Shown in pieces: positions 26,945 to 39,700 of a stretch of DNA of 64,000 nucleotides. The notes under the pieces are model-generated. The model saw nothing but the letters and a program-made list of their open reading frames with translations. It had not been told where the DNA came from and ran no database searches. Location: positions 40,916 to 104,915 of the forward strand of contig JAGNLV010000007.1 of NCBI GenBank assembly GCA_017999435.1. The letters are read 5' to 3'. This DNA comes from Candidatus Zixiibacteriota bacterium. Lineage in GTDB: Bacteria; Zixibacteria; MSB-5A5; GN15; FEB-12. A program made the position numbers and the translations under genes. Every line of letters starts with the position of its first letter. The stretch's first letter is position 1.

Positions 26945-27888
26945 CCTCTCATCTCCCCGGCCGGCACCGGTCCGGGCTGCCGCGCGGCGGCCAGGGCCAG
27001 CAGGAGCGTGCCGATATAGAGCGAGGCGATCCACAGGTGGAAGACCTGGACGACCGGCGGGATGTCCCAGAAAATGAACGTCAGACCGCTGAGGATCTGC
27101 AATCCCACGAGCACCATGGCGGCGACCGCGGCCTGCCGCACCGCGGGCGCGCTCCCGCCGGGGGCGCGCAGCAACCCGCGCCCGGTCCACCAGGTCACGG
27201 CCGCGACCACGATTCCCAGCGCCATGTGGAGATGGCTCACCGCCCCGATCGCCATGATCGCTTTCGCCGCCGACCAGGCCGGATGGTCCTCGCGCATCGC
27301 CTCGAGCCCTTCCCGCACCCGCGTGCCGAGCATCACCTGAACGATGGCCAGCCCCCAGAGCAGAAGGAGCCGGCGCTGCGCCCAGGCGGCCAGGCCCTCC
27401 CCCGCCTCGCGCGGGTGGACTTGCCGATAGGCGCCCGCCGCCGCCCAGATGAGGAGGCTGACAATCACGAGCGCGAGGACCGTGTGCACCGTCACTACCA
27501 GCGGCGCGAGCTCCGAGGTGATGACCGCTCTCCCCTGCCACCCCTGGAGCGCCGTGAGCAGGCCGGCCGCGACCGCCGGCCACAGGATCCCGGGCGTCCG
27601 GCGCGCCCGCACAAGCGCCAGCACGGCGGTGGCCGCGATCAGCAGGCCGACTATCACGCCCGAAAGCCGGTTGGTGTACTCGATCCAGGCGAGCGTGAAA
27701 TTGAACCGGCTCGGGTCGATGTCGGGGGGGAGCTGGCTGACGTCGGTCGGGGGCATCCAGCGGCCGAAACACTTCGGCCAGTCGGGGCAGCCCAGCCCGG
27801 CGCCGGACACGCGCACCAGGCCGCCGATGAAAATGAGCACGTAGGTTGCGATGGTGGATACCAGCGCCATGCGCCAGAGCGACTTCAT
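26941..27888 (-). CDS. ctaA: Heme A synthase (CtaA/COX15)
   Basis: 315 residues, eight membrane helices. It oxidises heme O to heme A for the oxidase. The N-terminus VSTIATYVLIFIGGLVRVSGAGLGCPDWPKCFG includes the conserved Cys pair of the first loop. Heme-ligand histidines lie in VTVHTVLALV, SHLHMALGIV and VFHLWIASLYIG. The first ligand position reads EYTNRLSG (Asn rather than His), a variant I believe occurs in other groups. I chose the ATG at 27888 with GGAAGGG upstream; a GTG at 27900 is possible. It has its own promoter at 27950-27978. Confidence 0.94.
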   Translation of the reverse strand: MKSLWRMALVSTIATYVLIFIGGLVRVSGAGLGCPDWPKCFGRWMPPTDVSQLPPDIDPSRFNFTLAWIEYTNRLSGVIVGLLIAATAVLALVRARRTPGILWPAVAAGLLTALQGWQGRAVITSELAPLVVTVHTVLALVIVSLLIWAAAGAYRQVHPREAGEGLAAWAQRRLLLLWGLAIVQVMLGTRVREGLEAMREDHPAWSAAKAIMAIGAVSHLHMALGIVVAAVTWWTGRGLLRAPGGSAPAVRQAAVAAMVLVGLQILSGLTFIFWDIPPVVQVFHLWIASLYIGTLLLALAAARQPGPVPAGEMRG

Positions 27889-27949
27889 AGACCCTTCCAC
27901 TTCTAACGGCCGCCGGCTGCGCCGCGCCCCGGGCCGCAGCGCTTTCCCG

Positions 27950-27978
27950 ATACTACCGCCGATTCAATCGGGGCGCAA
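27950..27978 (-). promoter_or_regulatory. Probable promoter upstream of ctaA-sco-DUF420
   Basis: Minus-strand TTGCGC (27973-27978), 17 bases, TAGTAT (27950-27955), in the 113-base gap after coxD. Confidence 0.5.
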
Positions 27979-28001
27979 GCTTTTCCTGCCCGGCCGGCGA
28001 C

Positions 28002-28394
28002 TCAGCCCCCCGCGGCCGCCGTATCCGCCGATGGCGCCGCCTGCCGATAAATGACCGCCTCGGGGATGATCGGCGATTGCTTCTCGGGATCCACGTGCCC
28101 GCGGGTCATCGTGTCGGACATCGTCAGCACGATGAACACGGCCAGGAAGACCACGGCCGTGATGAACACCGCCGCGTACACTTTGCTGTCGTACTTCAGG
28201 TGCATGAAGAACAGCGCCACCAGGCCCGCTTTAACCGCCGCCACCGCCATCGCCACCACCAGGTTGAGGGCCCCGAAGTGGAACCGGGCGATGAAGACGG
28301 TGAGTGCGGTCAGCACCAGGAGCGCTGCGAAGACGCCGAAGTAGACGCGCAGCGGGAGAACGTGTTCCGTATGTACGTGTGTCGCGCTCGCCAT
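28002..28394 (-). CDS. coxD: Cytochrome c oxidase subunit IV (prokaryotic type)
   Basis: 130 residues with three membrane helices, beginning His-rich (ASATHVHTEHVLPLRVYFGVF). The helix FHFGALNLVVAMAVAAVKAGLVALFFMHLKYDSK carries the family signature KAxLVxxFFMHLK. This is the small accessory subunit that packs near subunits I and III. It lies 6 bases after coxC. Confidence 0.92.
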   Translation of the reverse strand: MASATHVHTEHVLPLRVYFGVFAALLVLTALTVFIARFHFGALNLVVAMAVAAVKAGLVALFFMHLKYDSKVYAAVFITAVVFLAVFIVLTMSDTMTRGHVDPEKQSPIIPEAVIYRQAAPSADTAAAGG

Positions 28395-28400
28395 AGCCGT

Positions 28401-29077
28401 TCACCCCACGAGATAGAACAAGGGAAAGAGGAAAATCCAGATCAAATCGACCAGGTGCCAGTACAGGCCGGTGAGCTCGACCGGCGTGTAGTACTCGGCC
28501 GAGAAATGGTTTCTCAGCGTGCGGGCGAGCACCCAGGTGATGACGCCCATGCCGACCAGAACGTGGATGCCGTGCAGCCCGGTCATGAGGAAGTACACGC
28601 TGAAGAACACGTGCGGGTTGGTCCCCTCCATGCCCTGGAACGTGTAGAACTTGCCCGGCAGCTGCCCCTCGTGAAACTTGTGCGCGTACTCGAAATACTT
28701 GATCACGAGGAAGGTCCCCGCCAGGGCGAGAGTCGCCGCGAGATTGGCCGCCGCCGCCCGCCGGTTGTCCATCTGGAGGAACCGGATCGCCAGCGCCACC
28801 GTGAGCGAACTCGTGATGAGCACGAGGGTGTTGACCGTGCCGCGCGTCGTGTTGAGGAAGGCGTGCCCGTTGTGGAATATCTCCGGGTTCCAGGCGCGGT
28901 AGACGGCGTAGGCGCAGAACAGCCCGCCGAAGAGGAGGACCTCGGTCAGCAGGAAGATCCACATTCCGAGCTTGGCCGAGTCTTTCTGCTGGGCCGGGTC
29001 GCTGAAGTGGTGGGCCAGGTGTTTCGGGTGCCCGTGGCCGGCCGCCCCCGGCGCTTCCATCCGTTCTTTCGCCATGC

Positions 29078-29081
<4 letters not shown>
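28401..29081 (-). CDS. coxC: Cytochrome c oxidase subunit III
   Basis: 226 residues, five or so membrane helices. The family features are [19 protein letters not shown] near the N-terminus, [18 protein letters not shown] and the [12 protein letters not shown] / [21 protein letters not shown] end. The start overlaps the coxA stop (ATGA). It is the shorter bacterial form without the first two helices of mitochondrial subunit III. Confidence 0.96.
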
Positions 29082-30721
<1,640 letters not shown>

Positions 30722-30725
30722 GTCG

Positions 30726-31694
30726 TTACTCACCGGCCGCCTCGCTGTTGGTGGTGTCCAGAGACTTTATGAAAGCAATGAGGGCGTCGATGTCCCGGTC
30801 CGTCAGGATTCCCTGGTAGGTGGGCATGACCGGCTGGAACCCGGCCGTGACTCTCGCCTGCGGCTCGAGTACCGACTCCCGGATATAGTTCTCGTCGACT
30901 GTGACAAAGTCGCCCGTCTGCAGCGCCTCCCGGCGGCCCCACAGCCCCTGCCAGGTCGGACCCACGCTCGGCTTGCCGTCCAGCGTGTGGCAGGTGTTGC
31001 AGGCGCGGCTCGTGTAGAGCCGGCGGCCGTAGTCGGCCGGTGACTCTCCGGCCCCGGGTCCCCCGGTCGAGGCGAGGAATTCCGCGAACTCCCGCTCCGA
31101 CACCACCTTCACCTTCGCCAGCATCTCCGAATGCCCCGTGCCGCAGTACTCCGTGCAGAACAGGTTGAACGTCCCGGGCCGCGTCGCCTCAAACCACGTG
31201 ACCGAGTAGCGGTTCGGCAGCACGTCCATTTTCATGCGGAAATCGGGCACGAAAAGGCTGTGGATGACGTCGCGCGAAGACATGAGCAGCTTGACCGGCC
31301 GGTCGACCGGGGCCACCAGTTCGTTGACGCTGTTGGCGCCGTTCGGGTAGTCGAACGTCCAGAACCACTTCTGCGCCGTCACCTTGACCTCCAGGGCGTC
31401 GCGCGGCACGATCGTCATGCGCATGTAGGCGCGGAAACCCCATACGAACACGATGAGGATGAGCACGGTCGGCACCGCCGTCCACGTGATCTCCAGCGCG
31501 AGATTGTGGTCCCGTCCGTAGGTTGTCCCCGTCGGCCGCCGCCGCCGGTAGCGGATGATGAAAAACACCGTCAGGCCGATGACGATGGCGAAGAGCACGG
31601 CCGACGCCCAGAAGATGAAGTAGAAAAGGGAATCGACTTCACCGGCCAAAGTCGAGCCGGCCGGCGGGAAAAACAATGTTCCGGTTGTATCCAT
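30726..31694 (-). CDS. coxB: Cytochrome c oxidase subunit II with fused cytochrome c (caa3 type)
   Basis: 322 residues. Two N-terminal membrane helices are followed by the CuA cupredoxin domain ([13 protein letters not shown], plus His in [14 protein letters not shown]). A C-terminal class I cytochrome c domain carries CNTCH at about residue 237 and a likely Met ligand in MPTYQG. The fusion marks a caa3-type oxidase that receives electrons directly, here probably from alternative complex III encoded upstream. Confidence 0.97.
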   Translation of the reverse strand: MDTTGTLFFPPAGSTLAGEVDSLFYFIFWASAVLFAIVIGLTVFFIIRYRRRRPTGTTYGRDHNLALEITWTAVPTVLILIVFVWGFRAYMRMTIVPRDALEVKVTAQKWFWTFDYPNGANSVNELVAPVDRPVKLLMSSRDVIHSLFVPDFRMKMDVLPNRYSVTWFEATRPGTFNLFCTEYCGTGHSEMLAKVKVVSEREFAEFLASTGGPGAGESPADYGRRLYTSRACNTCHTLDGKPSVGPTWQGLWGRREALQTGDFVTVDENYIRESVLEPQARVTAGFQPVMPTYQGILTDRDIDALIAFIKSLDTTNSEAAGE

Positions 31695-31703
31695 CGCTCC
31701 TTC

Positions 31704-32534
31704 TCATCCCGCCGGCGCCGGCCGATGCCGCGTGCGGTACGACTCGCGCAGCCACAAAACCAAGAGGAATCCGCCCAGCCCGAGCACCGTCAGCAGGCCG
31801 CCGACCAGCATGACATTCTGCGCCAGGACGACATAGCCGCCGGCGCCCGGATCGTAGTGGTAGCAGTACAAAATGACGCGGTCGAGCGTGCTGCCGATCT
31901 TCCCGTCGGCGGCCTCCACAAGCGCCAGCTTCAGGTCGCGCGGGTTGTACTGGATGCCGTGGAGGTAGCGCGACACGACTCCCTCGGGGGAGAGCACGTG
32001 CACCACCGCCGGGTGGGCATACTCGTCGCGGCTCTCGTCGTAGTAGTAGCGGAACCCGACCGCGTCGGCAAGTTGCGCAATCGCGGCCGAATCGCCGGTG
32101 AGAAACGCCCAGCTCGCCGGCGGCGCCGCCGGCCCGAGCTGCGCGAGGTAGCTGGCCTTCTTGGCCGCCGCCAGGTCCGGGGTCTCGCCCGGGTCGATGC
32201 TCACCGTGACCACCCGGTACTGCCGCCCCAGGTCCAGCCCGACCCGCGGCAGCGCCTCGGTCAGGCCGTTGAACACGAGGTTGCACAGCATCGGGCACTC
32301 GTAGTACCCGAGCACGAGCAGGACCGGCCGGTCCCCGCCGAAATAATCGCCCAGCGCCACCTCCCGCCCCGCCTCGTCGACCAGCCCGAGCCCGCGGGGG
32401 ATGGTGTCGCCGAGGCGCTCGTGGACATCGATGCCGCGCAGTTCGGGCGGGTCGGTGCGGACCGTCTGGCCGGCCGCCCCCCCGGCCGCCGCGAGGAGCG
32501 CGAGGAATCCTATATTTCGGAGGACACGTTGCAT
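31704..32534 (-). CDS. Second Sco-type protein with C-terminal membrane helix
   Basis: 276 residues. A signal peptide (about 1-24) is followed by a thioredoxin-like fold with the CxxxC copper site in YYECPMLCNLVFNG and a distal His in YAHPAVVHVLSPEG. A C-terminal membrane helix (VMLVGGLLTVLGLGGFLLVLWL) ends the protein. This tail-anchored, longer form is the Sco variant often found between alternative complex III and caa3 genes. It differs from the N-anchored Sco at 26357. The ATG at 32534 follows ACAGG. Confidence 0.88.
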   Translation of the reverse strand: MQRVLRNIGFLALLAAAGGAAGQTVRTDPPELRGIDVHERLGDTIPRGLGLVDEAGREVALGDYFGGDRPVLLVLGYYECPMLCNLVFNGLTEALPRVGLDLGRQYRVVTVSIDPGETPDLAAAKKASYLAQLGPAAPPASWAFLTGDSAAIAQLADAVGFRYYYDESRDEYAHPAVVHVLSPEGVVSRYLHGIQYNPRDLKLALVEAADGKIGSTLDRVILYCYHYDPGAGGYVVLAQNVMLVGGLLTVLGLGGFLLVLWLRESYRTRHRPAPAG

Positions 32535-32650
32535 GGCCTGTCTTCGTAACCGCCGGCGGGCCGGAAAGGATCCGGAAAACTGTCTCCTTAAATGATCCAT
32601 ATAATCCATTTTACCGGCCGCCCGGAGCCGCCCCCCGGGGCCGTCCGGCA

Positions 32651-32998
32651 TTACCGCGCTTTCGCGGTAAACGCCTCCTGCGCCTGAAGTTCCATGGCCC
32701 GTTCGATGGGAATCCGGTAGCTCCCCGCAGCCCCGTCCTGCACCCCGTACGATTCCAGTTGCTCGACCTCCCGCGCCCGCAGCTCCCGCAGCGCCTTCGA
32801 CTCCGGCGCCCGCTGCTGCTCGTAGGAGATTTCCTCGGTCACGGCGATGAAGTACTCGTTGAGCACGACCGCGAACGCGATGACGAGCAGGGTGAGAAGC
32901 ACCCCGACCACGAGCGCTTTGGTCACGTTGACGTCGCTCGTGTCGTACCCGGCCTTTTCCTCCCGGCCGGGCGCCGGTTTATTTTCGGTGTCCGTCAT
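32651..32998 (-). CDS. Small single-helix membrane protein of the act-cox operon
   Basis: 115 residues that I do not recognise. An acidic N-terminus is followed by one membrane helix (ALVVGVLLTLLVIAFAVVLNEYF, about residues 28-50) and a charged, helix-prone C-terminus (RALRELRAREVEQLESYG region). It lies 9 bases after actF and before the Sco/cox genes. Some alternative complex III enzymes contain extra single-helix subunits (named ActG or ActH), so it may be one. This is inferred from position and topology only. Confidence 0.7.
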   Translation of the reverse strand: MTDTENKPAPGREEKAGYDTSDVNVTKALVVGVLLTLLVIAFAVVLNEYFIAVTEEISYEQQRAPESKALRELRAREVEQLESYGVQDGAAGSYRIPIERAMELQAQEAFTAKAR

Positions 32999-33007
32999 AT
33001 TCCGTTC

Positions 33008-34189
33008 CTAATTCGTCAGCTGCATGGACCGCTGGAGCCCGGGGTCGCCCACCGGCACGAGCGGCCGCCTCAGGTGCCGCCGCCAGACGTACCAGATGAA
33101 GATGCCGCCGATCCCGGCCATGGTCGCCGCGTCGATCCACGAAAACACGGCTCCCGCGCCGGGGAAATTGGGCTGCACGATCCAATGCAGATCCACCCAG
33201 TGGATCGCCAGCAGCCACAGACTCACCGTCGTCAGCGCCGCCACGTTGCGCTTGGTGGCTCGGAACACGAGCGCCACAAACGGCAGGCCGAAGTGCCCGA
33301 ACACGATCGCCAGGCTCACCGCTTTCCACGGCTCCTGCCAGCGCACGAGAAACCAGACTGTCTCCTCAGGGACGTTCGTGTACCAGATGAGGAAGTACTG
33401 CGAGAAGGCCATGTAGGCCCAGAATATCACGAACGCGAACATGAGCTTGCCGAGATCGTGGTAGTGCTCCACTGTGACCACCTCGCGGAGCAGACCGCGG
33501 CGGCGCTGGTACGACATCAGGACCACCAGCAGCCCGAGGGCGCCGAGGAACCCCCCGGAGTAGATGTACACGCCGAAAATGGTCGAGTACCAGTGCGGGT
33601 CGAGCGACATGAGCCAGTCGAAGGCCGCGAACGTCGAGGTCAGCGCAAACAGCAGCATCCCGGGCGCGCTCACCACCCGCAGGCGGCGCCGGACGTCCTC
33701 CGGTCCCCCCCGGTCCTGCAGATCCGAGATCCTGTTCAGGCGGTAGGCCAGGAGGCCCCACACGGCGAAGTAGAAGACCATCCGGACAATGAAGAACGGC
33801 ACGTTGAGGTAGGCGGCCTTAGCCTGCAGGAGGGGATCCTCGGCCACCGCCTCGGCGTGGGTCCAGTGGTAGAGGTCGTGCATCCCGAACAAAAGCGGCA
33901 CCGCGAACACGGCCAGGAGCGGTAGCCCGCTCATGATGTTCTCCGCCGCCCGGCGCAGCACGACGCTCCACTTCGCGTTGACGAGGTGGTGGAGCATGGT
34001 GAAGAAGAGCCCCCCCAGCCCGATCGTCACCCAGTACGTGAAAGCCGTGAGGTACGACGGGAAGAAGCGGTGAGGATCGACGGCGCAGGCGACGGCGCTG
34101 AGCGCGAGGCCGGCGACGCCGATCGCCAGCGGCGCCGCCGCCCGGCGCGAACCGCCGCTCACCCGGTAGGTCTGCGGATCGATCGTCAT
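33008..34189 (-). CDS. actF: Alternative complex III membrane subunit ActF
   Basis: 393 residues, about ten membrane helices. It is the second, shorter NrfD-like quinol-oxidising subunit. It includes the conserved HHLVNAKWSVVLRRAAENIMSGLP segment, FAAFDWLMSLDPHWYSTIFGVY (family signature) and FSQYFLIWYTNVPEE. The start ATG at 34189 follows GGGACAG; longer in-frame readings extend into actE and are not real. Confidence 0.93.
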   Translation of the reverse strand: MTIDPQTYRVSGGSRRAAAPLAIGVAGLALSAVACAVDPHRFFPSYLTAFTYWVTIGLGGLFFTMLHHLVNAKWSVVLRRAAENIMSGLPLLAVFAVPLLFGMHDLYHWTHAEAVAEDPLLQAKAAYLNVPFFIVRMVFYFAVWGLLAYRLNRISDLQDRGGPEDVRRRLRVVSAPGMLLFALTSTFAAFDWLMSLDPHWYSTIFGVYIYSGGFLGALGLLVVLMSYQRRRGLLREVVTVEHYHDLGKLMFAFVIFWAYMAFSQYFLIWYTNVPEETVWFLVRWQEPWKAVSLAIVFGHFGLPFVALVFRATKRNVAALTTVSLWLLAIHWVDLHWIVQPNFPGAGAVFSWIDAATMAGIGGIFIWYVWRRHLRRPLVPVGDPGLQRSMQLTN

Positions 34190-34199
34190 AACTGTCCCG

Positions 34200-34829
34200 C
34201 TAGGGCCGGAGCCCCCGGCGGATTTCCTCCGGTACATCGGCGGCCGAGGCGTTCTGGCTCCGCTGGAGGGCACGCAGGTAGGCTACGATCGCCCACCGGT
34301 CCTCGACCGAAATTTGGTGCTGGTAGGCCGGCATATTGCGCAGGCCGTGCGTGATCACGTCGAAAATGTGGCCGTCGGCCACGCTCCGCAGCCGCGCGTC
34401 GTGGAAGGTCGGCGGCGGCACGTACCCCCGCTGCACCATGATCCCCTTCCCGTCGCCGACCCGCCCGTGGCAGGGGGAGCAGTAGATGTCGAAGCGCTCG
34501 CGGCCGCGCTGCAAGAACGGCAACGTGACCGCTACCGGCAGCTGCCGGACGGTGTCCCCGGCCGGGGTCACACCCGTGAAGTACACCGCGTCGCCCCGCA
34601 ATTGCCCGCGGGCCACCGTCCCGGCCGGCGGCGTCCGCATAATCGCCTCATTTCCAAAAAACTCCGTCCGCTCCATCGGCTGGTACTTGGGCTGGCTGTC
34701 CATGTCCCGGACCATGTGGATGGGCGTGCGCTGGGAGGGGCGGCCGCGGTAGCAGCCCGCCAAGAGCAGGCTCGCGGCCAGCAGAACGAGCATCGCCGCC
34801 CGGCCATATGTCAAACGCGCACGCATCAT
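34200..34829 (-). CDS. actE: Alternative complex III monoheme cytochrome c lipoprotein ActE
   Basis: 209 residues. The lipoprotein signal ends LLLAGC (about residues 10-20 region). The heme c site is CSPCH in DIYCSPCHGRVGDGKG, with a Met ligand likely in GLRNMPAYQHQ. It should take electrons from the complex and pass them to the caa3 oxidase. The ATG at 34829 follows GGTAGG, 4 bases after the actD stop. Confidence 0.93.
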   Translation of the reverse strand: MMRARLTYGRAAMLVLLAASLLLAGCYRGRPSQRTPIHMVRDMDSQPKYQPMERTEFFGNEAIMRTPPAGTVARGQLRGDAVYFTGVTPAGDTVRQLPVAVTLPFLQRGRERFDIYCSPCHGRVGDGKGIMVQRGYVPPPTFHDARLRSVADGHIFDVITHGLRNMPAYQHQISVEDRWAIVAYLRALQRSQNASAADVPEEIRRGLRP

Positions 34830-34833
34830 CGGC

Positions 34834-35394
34834 CTACCGTTCATCCTCCCCACCGTCGCCGACCACCTCGACTGCCGTCGCCCCGAGCGCCTCCAGCAGC
34901 CCGGTCCGCTCGATCTCGGCGAACTTCGGATCATCCGCCTCCACGCTGATGAAGAACCCGCCGCCGGTCACCTTCTCGAACTGCGGCGAACTGAACAGGG
35001 GATGGTGCAGCCGGGGCAGGCGGTTGAGGGCCAGCATGCCGAAGAGCGCCGCGAGCGCCGAGGACAGGATCGTGATCGCAAAGAGCGGCGGCACGAACGC
35101 CTGGTAGCTGAAATGGGGCTTGCCCGAGATCACCATCGGATAGTCGTACACGTTGATCCAGTAGAGGAAAGCCAGGAACACCAGCAGCCCGGTCGTACCG
35201 CACAGGCCGACGATGAATCCGACCGGCGAACGCCCCAGCCCCATCGCCCGGTCCATGCCGTGAATCGGAAACGGCGAGTGCACGTCCCACCGGCGGAAAC
35301 CCGCGTCCCGCAGCTTCTCCGCCGCGCGGAGCAGGTCGCCCGTGCTCCGGAACTCGGCCAGCACGCCGTACGCTTTCCTGGCGCGCTCAGCCAT
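34834..35394 (-). CDS. actD: Alternative complex III subunit ActD (DUF3341)
   Basis: 186 residues, with two membrane helices ([22 protein letters not shown] and [22 protein letters not shown]). The N-terminal soluble part starts [45 protein letters not shown], typical of DUF3341. The C-terminus has [12 protein letters not shown]. It overlaps the end of actC by 8 bases. Confidence 0.93.
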   Translation of the reverse strand: MAERARKAYGVLAEFRSTGDLLRAAEKLRDAGFRRWDVHSPFPIHGMDRAMGLGRSPVGFIVGLCGTTGLLVFLAFLYWINVYDYPMVISGKPHFSYQAFVPPLFAITILSSALAALFGMLALNRLPRLHHPLFSSPQFEKVTGGGFFISVEADDPKFAEIERTGLLEALGATAVEVVGDGGEDER

Positions 35395-36784
35395 GGCTGC
35401 GCTCCCCGTGGTAGTGCGGATCGGCCTGCGGCAGCACCGCCTTCACCTCCGCCATCGCCACCATCGGCAAAAACCGCAGGAACAACAGGAAGAGCGTGAA
35501 GAACAGGCCGAACGACCCGATCAACAGCCCCACGTCGTGCCAGGTCGGGCTGTAGTAGTCCCAGCTCGACGGCAGGAAGTCGCGCGAGAGCGACATGACG
35601 ATCACGAAACGCTCGAACCACATGCCTATATTAATGAGGATCGACGCGACGAACATCACCGGGATCGCCGTCCGCAGCCTCTTGAACCAAAAGAGCTGCG
35701 GCGTAATGACGTTGCAGGTCACCATGATCCAGTAGGCCCAGGCGTAGGGGCCGAAGGCCCGGTTCACGAACGTGAATTTCTCGTAAATGTTGCCGCTGTA
35801 CCAGGCGATGAAAAACTCCATGCCGTAGGCGTACCCCACCATCGACCCGGTCACCAGCATGATGATGTTCATGCGCTCGAGCACTTTCAGCGAGATGATG
35901 TGCTCGAGGCCGTAGACGCGCCGCGCGATCAGCGACAGCGTCATCACCATCGCAAACCCCGAGAAGATGGCGCCCGCCACGAAGTAGGGCGGGAATATCG
36001 TCGTGTGCCACCCCGGCACCAGCGAGGTCGCAAAATCGGTCGACACGATCGAGTGCACCGACAGCACCAGCGGCGTCGACACCCCCGCCAGCACCAGATA
36101 GGCCAGCTCATAGTGGCGCCACTGCCGGTTCCCCCCCCGCCAGCCGAGCGAGAAAACGCCGTACAGAATCTTCCGTATCTTCCCCTTCGCCCGGTCCCGG
36201 AGCGTCGCCAGATCGGGCACCAGCCCGACATACCAGAACATCAGCGAGCACAGGAAGTACGTGCCGACCGCGAAGGCGTCCCACACCAGGCCGCTGCGGA
36301 AGTTCGGCCACATCCCCATCTGGTTCGGAATCGGCATCGTCCAGTAGATGAACCAGACGCGCCCGACATGGATGGTCGGAAACATGAGGGCGCAGATCAC
36401 GGCGAAAATGGTCATCGCCTCCGCGAACCGGTTGATCGAAGTCCGCCACCGCTGGCGCAGCAGGAACAGGATCGCCGAAATGAGCGTCCCCGCATGGCCG
36501 ATACCCACCCAGAAGACGAAGTTGACGATCGCGAATCCCCATCCCACCGGGATATTGAGACCCCAGATCCCCGTCCCTTTCCAGAACAGGTAGCCGACGT
36601 GGGCGAAGAACATACCGGCCAGCGCGGCCGAGACCAGGAACAACACCCACCAGGCCTTCGGGGTCGCGCGCTGCTCGGGGATCCGGCTCACGGCCTCGGT
36701 GATTTCCTCGTAAGTAGGATTGCCGACGATGAAACGGTCCTCGTCGATCACCAGGGCGTTCCCTTTGGCGTCCTTCGTGCTCAC
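35387..36784 (-). CDS. actC: Alternative complex III membrane subunit ActC (NrfD-like)
   Basis: 465 residues, about ten membrane helices. It is the main quinol-binding subunit. Recognisable parts are [47 protein letters not shown] near residues 80-125 and the conserved [35 protein letters not shown]. The start is GTG at 36784, overlapping the actB stop (GTGA). Confidence 0.95.
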   Translation of the reverse strand: MSTKDAKGNALVIDEDRFIVGNPTYEEITEAVSRIPEQRATPKAWWVLFLVSAALAGMFFAHVGYLFWKGTGIWGLNIPVGWGFAIVNFVFWVGIGHAGTLISAILFLLRQRWRTSINRFAEAMTIFAVICALMFPTIHVGRVWFIYWTMPIPNQMGMWPNFRSGLVWDAFAVGTYFLCSLMFWYVGLVPDLATLRDRAKGKIRKILYGVFSLGWRGGNRQWRHYELAYLVLAGVSTPLVLSVHSIVSTDFATSLVPGWHTTIFPPYFVAGAIFSGFAMVMTLSLIARRVYGLEHIISLKVLERMNIIMLVTGSMVGYAYGMEFFIAWYSGNIYEKFTFVNRAFGPYAWAYWIMVTCNVITPQLFWFKRLRTAIPVMFVASILINIGMWFERFVIVMSLSRDFLPSSWDYYSPTWHDVGLLIGSFGLFFTLFLLFLRFLPMVAMAEVKAVLPQADPHYHGERSHG

Positions 36785-39700
36785 GCCGGCATCTCCGGAT
36801 TAAGGTTGCGGATGCGCGCGAGGTAGGTCGTGCGCGGCTGAGTGTTGTACTCGCCGAGCAGCGCGTAATCGCGGTTGCTCTTCTTGACCCGGACGACGTT
36901 CGACTCCGGGTTGTTGATGTCGCCGAACACGATGGCCTCGGCCGGACACGCCTGCTGGCAGGCGCTGACCACCTCGCCGTCGCGCAGCGTCCGGTTCTCC
37001 AGCCTGGCCTGCCGCTTGCCCCGGCTGATCCGCTGGATGCAGTACGTGCATTTTTCCATGACCCCGCGCGAGCGCACCGTCACCTCGGGGTTCTGCTGCA
37101 TCCGGATCGTCTCCGGGTAGTTGGCCGTGTAGTGGTAGAAGTTGAAGCGGCGCACCTTGTAGGGGCAGTTGTTGGAGCAGTAGCGGGTGCCGATGCACCG
37201 GTTGTACACCATCTGGTTGAGTCCCTCGGCGCTGTGTACGGTGGCCGCCACCGGGCAGACCTGCTCGCAGGGGGCGTTCTCGCAGTGCTGGCAGGGCATC
37301 GGTTGGTGCACCACCCGGGGATCCTCGAGGTCCCCCTCGAAATACCGGTCGACCCGGATCCAGTGCATCTCCCGCCCGCGGCGGACCTGGTCTTTCCCGA
37401 CCACCGGGATGTTGTTCTCCGCCTGGCAGGCGACCGTGCAGGCGTTGCAGCCGGTGCAGGCGCTGAGATCGATCGCCATCCCCCACTGGTGGCCGTCCTT
37501 GTACGACGGTTCCTGCCAGGACGAGGGGTACTCGCGCACCAGTTCCCGTTCCTGCGCCTTGGGGCTCTCGGCCATGAACGCCGGGACCACCGCCGCCCGG
37601 GCGGCGAAATCGGGATCCCGGCGGTACTCGTCGAGGGTCGCCTCGAGCACAATCGGCCGCCCTTCCATGGATCCGTGATCCTGTGTTGTGGCCAGCTCGT
37701 ACGACCGGCCGGTGGGGGTGAGCGAGACGCCGGGGGCGGCGTGCATCGCGGCCGCGGTCCGCAGACGGTAGGTGTCGAACCCGACGCCGCTGGCGACCCG
37801 GCCGGCCGCCTCGCGGCCGTACCCGAGCGCCAGCCCGACGCAGTAGTCGGCCTGTCCGGGCACGATCCAAACCGGGAGCGTCAGCTCCCGCCCGTTCACC
37901 GCCACCCTGACCAAATCTTCGTTCTTGACCCCCAGTTCCTCGGCCGTCTTCGGGCTCAGGGTCGCGACGTTATCCCAGGCAAGTTTGGTGATCGGATCGG
38001 GGAGTTCCTGGAGCCAGCCGTTGTTGGCCTGGCGGCCGTCGCCGGTGGTGTAACAGGGATGAAAGATCCCTTCGAGGCCGCGGGCGTCGGCCGAAGCGAC
38101 CTCCCACTGGTGCGCCTTGATCGCGGCCGCGATTTCACCCGGCCGCACCGTGGCCGCGACCGCCGCCGCCGTCTGCCCGGGCAGGATGCCGTCGTGGAGA
38201 GTCTGCCGCCAGCCGTTTTCAAAATCGCCGGCGATCAGCCCGCGCCAGGTCTCGCGCACGAGGTCGTACCCGCGGGCGTCATCTCCCCCGGCCAGAAGTG
38301 CGAGCACTTCGCTGTCGCTCTTTCCTCCGTACAGCGGCTCGATGAGCGGCTGGACGAGACTCAGCGTGCCGTCGACCGCCCGCGCGTCCCCCCAGGCCTC
38401 CAGGTAGTGCGCGCGCGGCAGATGCCACAGGGCCGCCTGCGAAGTTTCGTCGCGGTGCGTGCTCAGATGCACGGTGGTCGGCACCTTGGCGAGGGCTGCG
38501 CGGAATTCGAGGTCGGCCGGGGCGTTGTAGGCCGGGTTGCCGCCGAGCATCACGAGCGCCTGGATCTCGCCGGAAGCCATCCCCTTCACGAGCTCCGCCA
38601 GCCCGGGGCTGTCGGAGCGGGCAACGTCCGGATTGTCCACATACGTAATGGTGCGGCCCGTGTTGCCGAGGGCCTCGTTGAGCGCTGCCGCCAGCGCGTG
38701 CACCGCCGAAGGCTGCCTGCGCCCGACCACCACCAGGCTCTCCCCGCGCGCCCGCAAAAGATCACCGGCCAACGGGGCCAGCCACTGCGCCGCCGCACCG
38801 GAGAGCTGCGGGATTTTCGCCCCGCCGAGCATCTCGAGGGGCAGTCCCTGCCGGGCCAGTTCGGCCGCCAGGGCGAGCGCAAACGAGCCGACCTCGCGCG
38901 CACGCAGGCGCAGCCGGTGGTCGGCGTTGGCGCCCGTGACCGACAGCAACCCCTCCACCGCATACAGACGGTTCATCCGGTCTTTCTCGGAGGTCGTCCG
39001 CCGCCCGGCGGCAAACCCGTGCGTCGCCGCCACCATCTCATCTTCGGTCAGCAGGAAATCGCTGTCGAGGGAGAGGATCACCTTCGCCCGGTCGTAGTGG
39101 AAGACGGGCTGGAGGTCGCGCCCGAAGGCGATCCGGAGCGCCTCCTGCCGCCGCTCGTCGGCCACCGGCGCCCAGGCGATCCAGCGGGCGTTGGGGAACC
39201 GCTGCTGAAACGCCCGTCGCAACCGCGCGATCGTCGGCGATGACGACGGCTCCGCGAGCACCGCCAGCCCGCGCCCGCCGCCGGCCTGGAAAGCGAGGAA
39301 CTGCTCGCGCCAGAACGTCACGAAAGCGCCCCAGTCGGTGTTGACCCCCTCGCGCACAAAGGCGGCGGAGCGATCGGGATCGTAGAAGTCGAGAATGGAC
39401 GCCTGGATCGCGGCGTTGGCCGCCCCGCGCGTCGATGGATGCAGCGGGTTGCCCTCGATCTTGGTCGGCCGCCCCTCGTGCGACTCCACGAGGATCCCGT
39501 AGGCCGAGGTCCCCCACGGCATCGTGGTCGCGTAGGTGACCGGGATGCCGGGGACAAGGTCCTCGGGGGGCTGGACGTAGGGAACGATCTTCTCCTCGGG
39601 CCGGCGGCAGCCGGAGAGGCCGGCGAGCGCCAGCGAGGCTCCCATGAGGGTGAGGAAACTCCGCCGGCTCCAGGCATTGGCCCACTCGGAGGCTCCCTGG

